Source: an uncultured Lachnospiraceae bacterium
GTDB lineage: Bacteria; Bacillota; Clostridia; Lachnospirales; Lachnospiraceae
Assembly: GCA_910589075.1 (NCBI GenBank)
Contig: CAJUSK010000025.1
Span: 59,308 to 123,307, forward strand
DNA length: 64,000 nucleotides
Reading direction: 5' to 3'
The notes under the pieces were generated by a model. The model searched no databases. It had not been told where the DNA came from and saw only the letters and a program-made list of their open reading frames with translations. Both the position numbers and the translations under genes were made by a program. Of this stretch, positions 26,689-35,171 are shown piece after piece. Position 1 is the first letter of the stretch, and each line of letters opens with the position of its first letter.

Positions 26689-28227
26689 ATGTTAAATATC
26701 TTTTTTCAGGCGGTGGATTCGGCGGGAGGATATCAGTCGGCAGTGCTGCGGGAACTGGATGAGAAAGTGCACTTTCAGACGTGCCTTATGACAGTGAAAA
26801 CGAGCGACGGGGCAGATGCTTATGAACCGGGTAAGTATATTCCCGTGAATTACGATATCTGTGAGCAGAATCAATATGACAAAATTGTGGATTTCAATGA
26901 ACTGCTCCCGTTGGACCGAGGACTTCTGGAGGCTATGCATCCGTATGAACTGACGGCAATCCGCATGCTTGTGCGCAATTATGACCGGGATATTTATACG
27001 ATGGACGAGGGGATGCGGTATTACCTGCGGCATCTGCGGTTTTGGAACCATATGCTATTGACCCACGAAGTCAACTATGTGTTTTTTAACAATACGCCCC
27101 ACCATACCCATGATTATGTGATTTATGCCCTGGCACAGGTCTATGGGATTCGAACCAATGTCTGTATTTCCACCAATTTTGAAAACCGTTATTTTCTGGC
27201 GGAGACACTGGAGGATGCCTGGGAGCGGACGGCCCGGCTGTATGAAAACAAGTACAGACGTATGCCGGAGGTGACATTACCAAAAGACATTGCGCAGTAT
27301 TATGATACCATCTGCCATGGCAGCAAAGAAGAAAACGAAAAACTGGTGTTACAGGGGGTTTCCAGAAAGCAGGAAATTGAGGATAAGCGCAGGCTGTTCC
27401 GGGGAGAGATGGCGTGTAAAAAGATGGTGAAGAAAAATCTGTCCCGCCTGAAATGGCAGGTTCTCCGGGGGGAAAATGAACGGATGCGGGCAGAAGGAAA
27501 GGAAGCCATTCGGAGAGAATACCGCTATTATCAAAGGGGACGGATGAAGCTGCGGGAGATGGTCAACACGGATTATTACAACCGGATTGCCGGAGCGCCT
27601 CAGCCGGGTGAAGCGTATATTATCTATTTTCTGCATTATCAGCCGGAAGCAACCTCCCTGCCCCAGGGGGGCGTATTTGTGGACCAGGAACTGGCCGTGG
27701 CAGTGCTGGCTCGCAGTGCAAAGGAACTGGGATATAAACTGTATGTCAAGGAACATTTTGTACAGCCGTACCGAAATAAGACATTTTACGACGATTTATT
27801 GAACATAGAGAATGTGAAGTTGATTCAGACCGGGTATGATTCGAAAGAACTGGTTAAGGGAAGTTTATGCGGCGCCACCGGAAATGGAACTGTGGTATTG
27901 GAATCGGTGATACGTGGGACACCGATGCTGATCTTTGGGGAGAGTGGTTTTCAGGGGTGTCCGGGCGTATATCGCGTGGGCAGTGTGCAGGACTGCAAGG
28001 CTGCGATTGAAAGCATCCGCAGAAAAAAAGAAGAGGGCATCTCACAGAAGGATATCCGGGCGTATCTGGCAGCCTTTGGGGAGAACTCGTTATTCTCCTA
28101 TGTATACAATCATGAAGGCCTGAAAAAAGACAGTCCCTGGTTCCAGGAAAGCAAGGAAAAGCTGATTGCCTGTATCACAGAGCGGCTCAGGGAAGCGGGG
28201 CTGTGTTCTTTGGATGCGAGGGGCTGA
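26689..28227 (+). CDS. Surface-carbohydrate GT-B-like protein, unassigned
   Basis: The 512-residue protein is not confidently placed. Its C-terminal half (about 310-500) has YFLHYQPEATSLPQGG near 313 and VFVDQELAVAVLA, followed by a GNGTVVLESVIRGTPMLIFG segment like the nucleotide pocket of capsule-synthesis GT-B proteins. The N-terminal half includes NTPHHTHDYVIY near 127 and a charged central helix (about 215-300). It has no membrane helices. It sits at the end of the region A operon and overlaps the convergent neuA gene by 41 bases at the 3' end. A role as glycosyltransferase, perhaps for the sialic acid made next door, is inference only. Confidence 0.65.
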   Translation: MLNIFFQAVDSAGGYQSAVLRELDEKVHFQTCLMTVKTSDGADAYEPGKYIPVNYDICEQNQYDKIVDFNELLPLDRGLLEAMHPYELTAIRMLVRNYDRDIYTMDEGMRYYLRHLRFWNHMLLTHEVNYVFFNNTPHHTHDYVIYALAQVYGIRTNVCISTNFENRYFLAETLEDAWERTARLYENKYRRMPEVTLPKDIAQYYDTICHGSKEENEKLVLQGVSRKQEIEDKRRLFRGEMACKKMVKKNLSRLKWQVLRGENERMRAEGKEAIRREYRYYQRGRMKLREMVNTDYYNRIAGAPQPGEAYIIYFLHYQPEATSLPQGGVFVDQELAVAVLARSAKELGYKLYVKEHFVQPYRNKTFYDDLLNIENVKLIQTGYDSKELVKGSLCGATGNGTVVLESVIRGTPMLIFGESGFQGCPGVYRVGSVQDCKAAIESIRRKKEEGISQKDIRAYLAAFGENSLFSYVYNHEGLKKDSPWFQESKEKLIACITERLREAGLCSLDARG

Positions 28228-28909
28228 TGTACCAGGAAGCCAGTTCCAGATCCTGGGGTGTATCAATATCCAGACCATGGGGAAAGGGAATCACATATCC
28301 GTAATGGTTGTCATTCAGGCTGGTTTCTGCTGTCAAGTCCCGGCAGTAATTGATATAAATCGCCCCGTTTACGTGATAATAGGGCGGCATATCCTGACGT
28401 CTGACCGTACTGCCCACAGGCAGCAATGGTTTCAGACGTTTTGTATGTTCGTCAATCTGGCGGGTGAGTATGGGATGCTCTTCCAGTTCGGACAGAGAGA
28501 GCAGACTGTCGCAGTGGTGTTCCATAAAAAATTCCAGCGCGTGGGTTATATCATCCCCTGTCCGCAGGGGAGAGGTGGGCTGGAGCAGAATCATCAGATC
28601 ATACTCCCTGTCACAGGCAGCACAGAAGGAGACGGCATGCAGGATGGCGTCGATGGAACGGGCGGTATCGGAACTTAAATAATCCGGCCTCAGAAAAGGT
28701 ACATCGGCGCCACTGTTTCTGCTGACTTCCGCGATGGCCGTATCATCTGTGGAAACCAGAACCCGGTCAATGTAGGGGCAGTTTTTTGCCGCCAGGATGG
28801 TATGGGTAATCAGGGGCTTTCCGCCCAGTGGTGCAATATTTTTATGGGGAATTCCCTTGCTGCCGCCTCTGGCGGGAATGATGGCAAGAACGGATTTTCC
28901 GTCGATCAT
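28187..28909 (-). CDS. neuA: CMP-N-acetylneuraminate synthetase
   Basis: Reading leftwards, AAGGAGG (28919-28925) lies nine bases before the ATG at 28909, preferred over the ATG at 28936. The 240-residue enzyme has IPARGGSKGIPHKN at 11-24, the CTP-binding loop of acylneuraminate cytidylyltransferases, with LLQPTSPLR near 96-104 and VNGAIYIN near 178. It joins CTP and a nonulosonic acid to give the CMP-sugar donor. The neighbouring genes are of the C. jejuni sialic acid type, so the substrate is most likely Neu5Ac; legionaminic acid is less likely. It is last in the operon, and its end overlaps the convergent plus-strand gene. Confidence 0.92.
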   Translation of the reverse strand: MIDGKSVLAIIPARGGSKGIPHKNIAPLGGKPLITHTILAAKNCPYIDRVLVSTDDTAIAEVSRNSGADVPFLRPDYLSSDTARSIDAILHAVSFCAACDREYDLMILLQPTSPLRTGDDITHALEFFMEHHCDSLLSLSELEEHPILTRQIDEHTKRLKPLLPVGSTVRRQDMPPYYHVNGAIYINYCRDLTAETSLNDNHYGYVIPFPHGLDIDTPQDLELASWYISPSHPKNTAPLP

Positions 28910-28967
28910 ATGCCTGTTCCTCCTTGAAGCAATCATGTATCGTGGTATTTTGGAGTCTGCGGTCGGT

Positions 28968-30104
28968 TTAGTAGATATCAGTCAGTGTATTAAACTGTTT
29001 CTGCAGGGAACCGCTCCACAACGTATCCTGGGAAAGAATGTCCATAAACAGCGCCGTACTGTTGCCGTTGCCAAAATCCCGGCTGGGTATGCGGTAGTCG
29101 GCCAGATGCTGCAGCGCTGCCAGGATTTCTTCCCGGCATGCATTCACATGCTGGATATTACGCGCCCTTTCCGGCAGATATCTGCCGGCCTGCCGGTTTC
29201 CGATATCTACGGATGGGATGCCATAGACGCAGGTTTCCCGTATACCGGCGCTGGAATTGCCGATCATAAATTCCGCATGGCGCAGAAACGTCAGAAAATA
29301 TTCAAAGCGAATGGAAGGAAAGATCCGAAAATGGGGATTCCCTTCCAGACGATGGTATTCGCTCAGAATAATTTCTGTCCCCAGATCATTGTTGGGATAT
29401 ATGACAATATATTGCCTGCCGGATGCGATGACAGCGTCCACCAGTTCCCGGATATAGTCTCTGGTGACAGAGAATTCCGTGGTGACCGGATGGTACATGA
29501 GAATGCCATACCGGTCAAAGGGAATATCATACCGGTCTTTGGCCTTTTCAATGGAAGGCAGGCTGGGGGAAAGCATAATGTCTATGTCGGGGGAACCGAT
29601 GACATGGATATTTTCTGCTGCTTCGCCAAGCTGGATCAGCCGTGCTCTGGCTTCTTCATTGGATACAAAATGGTAGTGGGCAAATTTGGAAACCGCGTGC
29701 CGGATAGATTCGTCAATGGTGCCGGAAACCTCGCCGCCTTCTATGTGGGCCACGCGGATATTGTTCAGGGCGCCTACAATGGCGCCGGCCAGAGCATCAA
29801 TCCGGTCGCCGTGTACTACAATCAAATCCGGCTGGATGCTGCCCACATAGCCGGTGAGATCACAGATCACATTGCCTGTATTATAGCTCATACTGTCTGA
29901 GTAATGCTGTCCGAAAGCAATCTGTACATGGCGGTAGCCGTCCTTGAGCACTTCATGATAGGTGCCTCCGTATTTTTCCAGAAGATGCATACCGGAAATA
30001 TAAATATAGAGAGTGAACTGATCCGAGTGTTCCACGGCTTCCATCAGGGGTTTAAGTTTGCCGTAGTCGGCCCTTGTGCCTGTGATAAACAAAATGCTTT
30101 TCAT
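28968..30104 (-). CDS. neuC: Hydrolysing UDP-GlcNAc 2-epimerase
   Basis: The start is the ATG at 30104, preceded by GGAGAATAAG and one base after the neuB stop; the longer reading frame would need a TTG. The 378-residue protein has ILFITGTRADYGKLKPLM at its N-terminus, VVHGDRIDALAGAIVGALNN near 94, HIEGGEVSGTIDES near 118, GSPDIDI near 171 and IGNSSAGIRE near 285. These are the blocks of NeuC-type hydrolysing epimerases, which convert UDP-GlcNAc to ManNAc plus UDP. The sequence resembles C. jejuni NeuC1 from memory. It supplies ManNAc to NeuB, encoded just upstream. Confidence 0.92.
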   Translation of the reverse strand: MKSILFITGTRADYGKLKPLMEAVEHSDQFTLYIYISGMHLLEKYGGTYHEVLKDGYRHVQIAFGQHYSDSMSYNTGNVICDLTGYVGSIQPDLIVVHGDRIDALAGAIVGALNNIRVAHIEGGEVSGTIDESIRHAVSKFAHYHFVSNEEARARLIQLGEAAENIHVIGSPDIDIMLSPSLPSIEKAKDRYDIPFDRYGILMYHPVTTEFSVTRDYIRELVDAVIASGRQYIVIYPNNDLGTEIILSEYHRLEGNPHFRIFPSIRFEYFLTFLRHAEFMIGNSSAGIRETCVYGIPSVDIGNRQAGRYLPERARNIQHVNACREEILAALQHLADYRIPSRDFGNGNSTALFMDILSQDTLWSGSLQKQFNTLTDIY

Positions 30105-30105
30105 C

Positions 30106-31143
30106 TTATTCTCCAATCATATCCCAGCTTACATGGGTATCATTCGGAATATTCTGCGCGGCCCTGCGGCCCAGCAGTTCTTCATAATGTTCTGCCCGGA
30201 TAGGGCCGGTGCCGGGGCGTTTCACCCAGATATTTTCTTTGGTGAAAGGTTCTCCTGCGGTGATAGGACGGATGGTCACGACGGTTGCAAAGGCGAAATC
30301 AATGGTTACTTTTTCTTCAGGCAGCGCCTTTTTTTCACCTCCCAGCATCTGGGGTACTTCCTTTGCTGCCAGCAGCAGTTCTCCCAGGACCTGTTCATCC
30401 ATGGAACAGATAATATCAGGGCCTGTCCGATCCATTCTGTCCGTATAGTGGCGCTCCACAACCTTTGCACCCAGTGCCATAGCGCTGATGCAGGCATTGT
30501 TGTTGAGGGAATGATCCGAAAGCCCTACAGGTACGTGGGGAAATTCCCGCATCAGGGCCTGCATGGCGCCCAGACGGATCTGAGAGGGCGCGGTGGGATA
30601 GAGGTTGGTGGTATGCAGCAGTGCATAGTCTGCCCCGTGTTTTTCCAGAATATCCACAGCGGCGGCGATTGCCGGTATATCATTCATACCGGTGGAAACA
30701 ATCATGGGTTTGCCAAACCCTGCGATATGGTCAATGAGGGGATAGTTGTTCAATTCACCGGAACCGATCTTATAGGCTTTGACACCAAACCGTTCCAGAC
30801 GGTCTGCAGCCGCTCTGGAAAAAGGCGTGCTCAAAAAGACCATGCCCAGAGATTCCGTATAGTCTTTGAGTTCCTGCTCTTCTTCTTCGGAAAGGGCGCT
30901 CTGAGCCATTACGTCATAAATGGAAATATCCGCATTGCCGGGAATGACCTTTCTGGCCTCCGCACTCATTTCGTCTTCCACAATATGGGTCTGGTGTTTG
31001 ATCAGCCGGGCTCCGGCTCTGTGGGCGGAAAGAACCATTTCTTTTGCGGTTTCCAGGCTGCCATTGTGGTTGATGCCGATCTCCGGGATCACCAGTGGAA
31101 GGCTGCCGCCGATTTCCAGGTTGCCAATGAAAAATGTCTTCAT
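30106..31143 (-). CDS. neuB: N-acetylneuraminate synthase
   Basis: The 345-residue protein begins with a short strand and PEIGINHNGSLETAKEM near 20-36, then IKHQTHIVEDEMS near 49-61, VIPGNADISIY near 66, STPFSRAAADRLE near 105 and IGSGELNNYPLI near 123. A C-terminal antifreeze-like SAF domain follows from about 285. It condenses phosphoenolpyruvate with ManNAc to give N-acetylneuraminic acid. The blocks match C. jejuni NeuB1 (Neu5Ac) better than the Leg or Pse synthases as I recall them. It is first in a three-gene minus operon, with GGAGG before its ATG and a promoter-like element at 31189-31216. Confidence 0.94.
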   Translation of the reverse strand: MKTFFIGNLEIGGSLPLVIPEIGINHNGSLETAKEMVLSAHRAGARLIKHQTHIVEDEMSAEARKVIPGNADISIYDVMAQSALSEEEEQELKDYTESLGMVFLSTPFSRAAADRLERFGVKAYKIGSGELNNYPLIDHIAGFGKPMIVSTGMNDIPAIAAAVDILEKHGADYALLHTTNLYPTAPSQIRLGAMQALMREFPHVPVGLSDHSLNNNACISAMALGAKVVERHYTDRMDRTGPDIICSMDEQVLGELLLAAKEVPQMLGGEKKALPEEKVTIDFAFATVVTIRPITAGEPFTKENIWVKRPGTGPIRAEHYEELLGRRAAQNIPNDTHVSWDMIGE

Positions 31144-31188
31144 ATATCTGCCTCCGTCAGGATTTTTTGCTTGGCTACATTATTAACC

Positions 31189-31216
31189 ATTTTATCATAA
31201 CATATTTAGTTTTCAA
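31189..31216 (-). promoter_or_regulatory. Predicted neuBCA promoter
   Basis: On the minus strand TTGAAA (31211-31216) and TAAAAT (31189-31194) are 16 bases apart, with TG one base before the -10. The element lies 46 bases before the neuB start, in the 197-base divergent gap shared with the adenylation-enzyme gene. Plus-strand promoter matches in the same gap are weak (for example TATTAT at 31233-31238), so the plus-strand start is not resolved. Confidence 0.55.
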
Positions 31217-31340
31217 ATAGGGAATTGTATGATATTATAAAAAGAAGTTTGACCGGATAAGACAGTCTGAATACGGCTGTATATCTGTTATAAAGATTGT
31301 AAGAACAGGATGCAAAATCCAGTGCAGGGAGAGAGCGGAT

Positions 31341-32840
31341 ATGATTTGGAATATGACGGACTATCTGGAACGGGCGGCGGAGCGGTTTCCTGAACGGGTG
31401 GCGGTGGTTGATTCCACCCGGGAAATTTTATATGACAGGTTCAGGATGCAGGTGCGTCAGATGGCCTGGGCGCTGATCAGCCGGGGACTGTTTCGCCGGC
31501 CGGTGGTAATGTATCTGGATAAGGGCGTGACTGCGGTGGAGGCAATCTGGGGGATTGTATACAGTGGATGCTATTATACGCCGCTGGATATCCATATGCC
31601 GTTATCCAGGGCCGGCAGGATTGTGGAAACACTGGAACCGGCGTTGATTCTGACCGATGAGGCGCATCTGGAGGCGGCACGGGAAATTGGCGGTAACAGG
31701 GAAATCCTGACTGTGGAAGCCATGCAGGGCCTGGATGTGGATGATGCGGCAGTGGAGAGACACCGCCGGCAGATTATTGATACGGATTTGCTGTATGTGT
31801 TTTTTACTTCCGGATCGACAGGTATTCCAAAGGGTGTGATGATTTCCCACAGGGCTGTGATGGATTTTACAGAAGCGGCTGTCGAGACATTTGGAATGAC
31901 GGAAGAAGAGCGAATCGGGAATCAGGGAGCGCTTCACTTTGATCTGTCTACCCTGGATGTGTATGGAAGTGTGGCCGCAGGTGCGGCTTTGTATCTGATT
32001 CCTCCTAAGTATTTTAAATTTCCCGTAAAACTTCTCCAGTATATTGCAGAACATCGGATTTCCATGATTTACTGGGTGCCCTCTGCACTGGTGGTCACAG
32101 CGAACTTGCGGGCGTTGCAGGTGGTGGATGTGCACTGCCTGAAAAAAATCACTTTCTGCGGTGAAGTGATGCCCTGTAAACAGTTGAATGTATGGCGTAA
32201 ATATGTACCGGATGCTCTGTATGCCAATTTGTATGGCCCCACAGAGACTACCTGTGCCAGCACTTATTATATAGTAGAGCGGGAATTCGGGGAAGGGGAC
32301 ATGCTGCCCATTGGGAAACCATTCCGGAATACAAGGATACGGCTGGTGACGGAAGAGGGACGGGAAGCACAGCCGGGAGAAATGGGTGAGATCTGCATTG
32401 GGGGCAGCTCTCTGGCCTATGGCTATTATCAGGATGAAATCCGTACAAGAGAAAGTTTTGTAACATATGAGGACGGCGGTTATAAAGAAATATGGTATCA
32501 TACAGGGGATCTGGCCAGATATAATGAGCGGGGGGAACTGCTCTATCTGTCCCGTAAAGATTTTCAGATTAAACATATGGGGCACCGAATCGAATTGGGT
32601 GAGATAGAAACGGCGCTGAATGCTATAGAAGAGATCGGACAATGCTGTTGTCTGTATGATGAAGAGAAGCACAAGATTGTGGCATTTCTGGAAACAGAAC
32701 TGGAGGAAGACAAAATCCGGGAGCGCCTTGCTTTGGTGATACCGGATTATATGCAGCCGGACCGGTATCGTTTTGTAAAGGACATGCCCCATAATGCCAA
32801 CGGCAAGATAGACAGAGCGGCTTTGCGGAAAGAGGTATAG
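31341..32840 (+). CDS. DltA-like adenylation (AMP-binding) enzyme
   Basis: The 499-residue protein is a stand-alone adenylation domain. TSGSTGIPKGVMISH near 157 is the phosphate loop (A3), HFDLSTLDVYGS near 194 the A4 core, NLYGPTETT near 296 A5, YHTGDLARYNERGELLYL near 385 A7, HRIELGEIE near 417 A8, and NANGKIDRAAL near 485 A10 with its catalytic Lys. The FDLSTLDVY form resembles DltA, with an Asp that binds an amino group in amino-acid-activating domains. It should load an acid, probably an amino acid, onto the carrier protein encoded two bases after its stop. A purely acyl substrate is possible, since a MaoC-like hydratase lies in the same operon. Confidence 0.9.
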   Translation: MIWNMTDYLERAAERFPERVAVVDSTREILYDRFRMQVRQMAWALISRGLFRRPVVMYLDKGVTAVEAIWGIVYSGCYYTPLDIHMPLSRAGRIVETLEPALILTDEAHLEAAREIGGNREILTVEAMQGLDVDDAAVERHRRQIIDTDLLYVFFTSGSTGIPKGVMISHRAVMDFTEAAVETFGMTEEERIGNQGALHFDLSTLDVYGSVAAGAALYLIPPKYFKFPVKLLQYIAEHRISMIYWVPSALVVTANLRALQVVDVHCLKKITFCGEVMPCKQLNVWRKYVPDALYANLYGPTETTCASTYYIVEREFGEGDMLPIGKPFRNTRIRLVTEEGREAQPGEMGEICIGGSSLAYGYYQDEIRTRESFVTYEDGGYKEIWYHTGDLARYNERGELLYLSRKDFQIKHMGHRIELGEIETALNAIEEIGQCCCLYDEEKHKIVAFLETELEEDKIRERLALVIPDYMQPDRYRFVKDMPHNANGKIDRAALRKEV

Positions 32841-32842
32841 GA

Positions 32843-33076
32843 ATGCGGGAAGAAGTGTATGAACTGTTAAAAGGTCTGAATCAAAGGATCATGGAATATG
32901 AAGGAACGGATATGCTGGAGGATGAGATCATTGAATCCATGGAAATCATGGATATTGTGGTTGCTCTGGAAGAGCATTTCCGGATGGAAATACCCCCACA
33001 GTTGATTGTCCCGGAATATTTTATGACAAAGGATACCATTGTCAGGCTGGCGGAAGATGCCTTAAAGGAGCAGTAG
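32843..33076 (+). CDS. Acyl/aminoacyl carrier protein (DltC-like)
   Basis: This 77-residue acidic protein has the four-helix carrier pattern, with the modification site at IIESMEIMD, where Ser32 should take phosphopantetheine. Most carriers read Asp-Ser-Met/Leu here; this one has Glu31 before the Ser. LEEHFRMEIPPQLI near 43-56 and the C-terminal LAEDALKEQ helix are typical. It should carry a thioester-linked acid made by the adjacent adenylation enzyme. It is packed between that enzyme and the GNAT-like gene, with the next ATG directly after its stop. A 4'-phosphopantetheinyl transferase must be encoded elsewhere. Confidence 0.88.
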   Translation: MREEVYELLKGLNQRIMEYEGTDMLEDEIIESMEIMDIVVALEEHFRMEIPPQLIVPEYFMTKDTIVRLAEDALKEQ

Positions 33077-34207
33077 ATGAAACAGACCATGGGAATGCCG
33101 TCAGGCGCTGATGTCATGCAGGGCGGTATGGGGATTCGTTTTGCGGTGCGGGAAGATATTCCGGCGATTATGGAATTTATAGAGGAATACTGGGCCCATG
33201 GACATATATTGGCCCATGACAGGGAGCTGTTCGACTTTCAGTATGTCTATGGAGATGAGGTCTGTTTTGTTTTACAGGAAAATCCAAAGAGCGGCAGCAT
33301 TGAGAGTGTGCTGGGTTATATTCCCTATGGAGCGGAAGGGGAGCGGGATATATTCAGCGCTATCTGGAAAGTGGGGAAAAAAGACGGCTTCCTGCCGGGA
33401 ATGGAGCTGATCCGTTTTCTGGAAGCCCATGGCAGATGCAGAAATCTGCTTGGTGTGGGGCTGGCAACAGGCGCTGTTTCCATGATGAAATATCTTCGAA
33501 AAAAAATCGGCGATTTTGAACAATATTATCGGCTGAATCCGGCGGTTTCGGAATTCAGGATTGCAGAGATTCAGACGATACCCCCATCAAAGCCCGTGGC
33601 AGAAGCATCAGAGCCGGCGGATGCAGAGCAAGTGCCGGCCTTTGGTGTGGGAGGAGGGCAGGCGCCAGGAAGGGAAGAACAGGAAACGCCGGTCTGGCAT
33701 CGGGTCAGGGCGTTTGAAGAGATAGAGGAGGCTGTGGAAACATGGCAGACGGGGCGTGTGCCATGGAAGTCGGCAGAATTTGTGAGGAGAAGATATTTTG
33801 CCCATCCGGAATATGTATATGAAGCATGGCATATTGCATATGGCGGCCGGGACGGACTGCTGATCTGCCGGGTGCAGGAGGCTGAGGGGCGCAGCATTTA
33901 CCGGATCATTGATCTGATTGGGGATGTATCCGTTTTGGCGGGGACGGAGAAATTGTTTGCGGAACAATTTGCGGAACATGGTTATGAATATGTGGACTGC
34001 CTTGTATATGGTATGGATGAGGTGGTTATGAAGAAAGCGGGATTTGCAAAGAGAACAGAAGCGGATGGCAATATTATCCCCAATTATTTTGAACCCTTTG
34101 AACGGCGCAATATTACCATTCATAATTATATGCCAAAACAGGATCAGATTGTGATGTTCCGTGGAGATGGAGACCAGGACAGACCGAGCATCAGAAAGAA
34201 GGGATAA
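33077..34207 (+). CDS. Two-lobed GNAT-like acyltransferase
   Basis: AAAGGAG lies six bases before the ATG. The 376-residue protein shows an N-terminal GNAT-like lobe (GIRFAVREDIPAIMEFIEEYW near 17-37, then VLGYIPYGA near 78) and a second lobe from about 220 with LLICRVQEAEGRSIYRIIDLIGD near 258-280. A Pro/Ala/Glu-rich linker of some 40 residues (about 160-200) separates them. I do not recognise an established family name. Because it directly follows an adenylation enzyme and a carrier, I infer that it moves the carrier-bound acyl or aminoacyl group to an amino sugar. It has no membrane helix. Confidence 0.65.
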   Translation: MKQTMGMPSGADVMQGGMGIRFAVREDIPAIMEFIEEYWAHGHILAHDRELFDFQYVYGDEVCFVLQENPKSGSIESVLGYIPYGAEGERDIFSAIWKVGKKDGFLPGMELIRFLEAHGRCRNLLGVGLATGAVSMMKYLRKKIGDFEQYYRLNPAVSEFRIAEIQTIPPSKPVAEASEPADAEQVPAFGVGGGQAPGREEQETPVWHRVRAFEEIEEAVETWQTGRVPWKSAEFVRRRYFAHPEYVYEAWHIAYGGRDGLLICRVQEAEGRSIYRIIDLIGDVSVLAGTEKLFAEQFAEHGYEYVDCLVYGMDEVVMKKAGFAKRTEADGNIIPNYFEPFERRNITIHNYMPKQDQIVMFRGDGDQDRPSIRKKG

Positions 34208-34208
34208 T

Positions 34209-35147
34209 ATGCGGCAGTTAAAAGTGGTGATGTATCATTATGTGCGTGATTTGAAAAACAGCAGGTATCCGGATATAAAGGGCATGGACTATGAAAAATT
34301 CAAGAGACAAATCCGGTATTTGCGTGACCGGTATAACATTGTCCGGATGGAGGATGTGCTTTCGGCCTGCGCGGGCAGCGCGCTTCCGGACAACGCCATG
34401 TTGCTGACTTTTGACGACAGTTATATGGATCATTTTACCCATGTATTTCCGGTACTGGATGCCTATGGTATCCAGGGTTCCTTTTTTATTCCGGCCAAAA
34501 CCTTTGTGGAAAAAAAACTGCTGGACGTAAATAAGATTCATTTTATTCTGGCGGCGGGCGATATAAAGGAATTGCTGCCGCATCTCTTTTCCAGGCTGGA
34601 TTATTACCGTGGCGGGGAGTTTGACTTTCCTTCCAACGAGGAATTATTTGAGCAATACGGGACAGTCAACCGGTTTGATTCCAGGGAAGTCAGCTTTGTA
34701 AAGCGGATTTTACAGAACGGATTGCCGGAGCGGCTGCGCCATATGATTTCCAGCGAATTGTTTCGGTGGTATGTGGGGATTCCGGAAGATGTATTTGCAG
34801 GGGAATTGTATATGAATCAGGATCAGATTGGTACGCTGAAACGGAAGGGGATGTTTATCGGCGTGCATGGCTATGACCATTACTGGCTGGGGAAACTGTC
34901 CAGGGAGGCGATGGAAGACGACCTGACCAGGGCGTTGGAGGCGATGGATCCTTTTATTGACAGAGATTGCTGGGCAATGAATTATCCTTATGGATCTGCA
35001 GGATCTTATAATGAAGACGTATTATCGTTTTTGAGAAAGAATGGCTGTTGTGCCGGATTTACAACGAAAGCCGAGACGGCAGATCTGAATCTGTGTGACA
35101 GACTGCTGATTCCCAGGTATGATACCAATGATTTCCCGGCAGAATAA
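34209..35147 (+). CDS. NodB-type polysaccharide deacetylase
   Basis: The ATG at 34209 follows AAGGG; an ATG at 34161 would lie inside the previous gene. The 312-residue protein has VVMYHYVRD near 6-14, LLTFDDSYMDHFTHVF near 62-77 (Asp-Asp metal site), GSFFIPAKTF near 89 and GVHGYDHYWLGKLS near 218 (His-x3-His). A helical insertion lies between the two metal motifs. It should remove N- or O-acetyl groups from a sugar. No signal peptide is visible, so the substrate is probably a cytoplasmic or lipid-linked intermediate. It could free the amino group that the carrier-dependent transferase then acylates, by inference. Confidence 0.84.
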   Translation: MRQLKVVMYHYVRDLKNSRYPDIKGMDYEKFKRQIRYLRDRYNIVRMEDVLSACAGSALPDNAMLLTFDDSYMDHFTHVFPVLDAYGIQGSFFIPAKTFVEKKLLDVNKIHFILAAGDIKELLPHLFSRLDYYRGGEFDFPSNEELFEQYGTVNRFDSREVSFVKRILQNGLPERLRHMISSELFRWYVGIPEDVFAGELYMNQDQIGTLKRKGMFIGVHGYDHYWLGKLSREAMEDDLTRALEAMDPFIDRDCWAMNYPYGSAGSYNEDVLSFLRKNGCCAGFTTKAETADLNLCDRLLIPRYDTNDFPAE

Positions 35148-35171
35148 GCAGTGATAAAAGAGGAAAGTTGT

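Noticed and set aside
28797..31200. Long plus-strand open frames across the neu operon (28797-29900, 30076-31200)
   Set aside because: They are antisense to neuC and neuB, which are unmistakable on the minus strand; the translations are Cys/His/Gly-rich and match no family.
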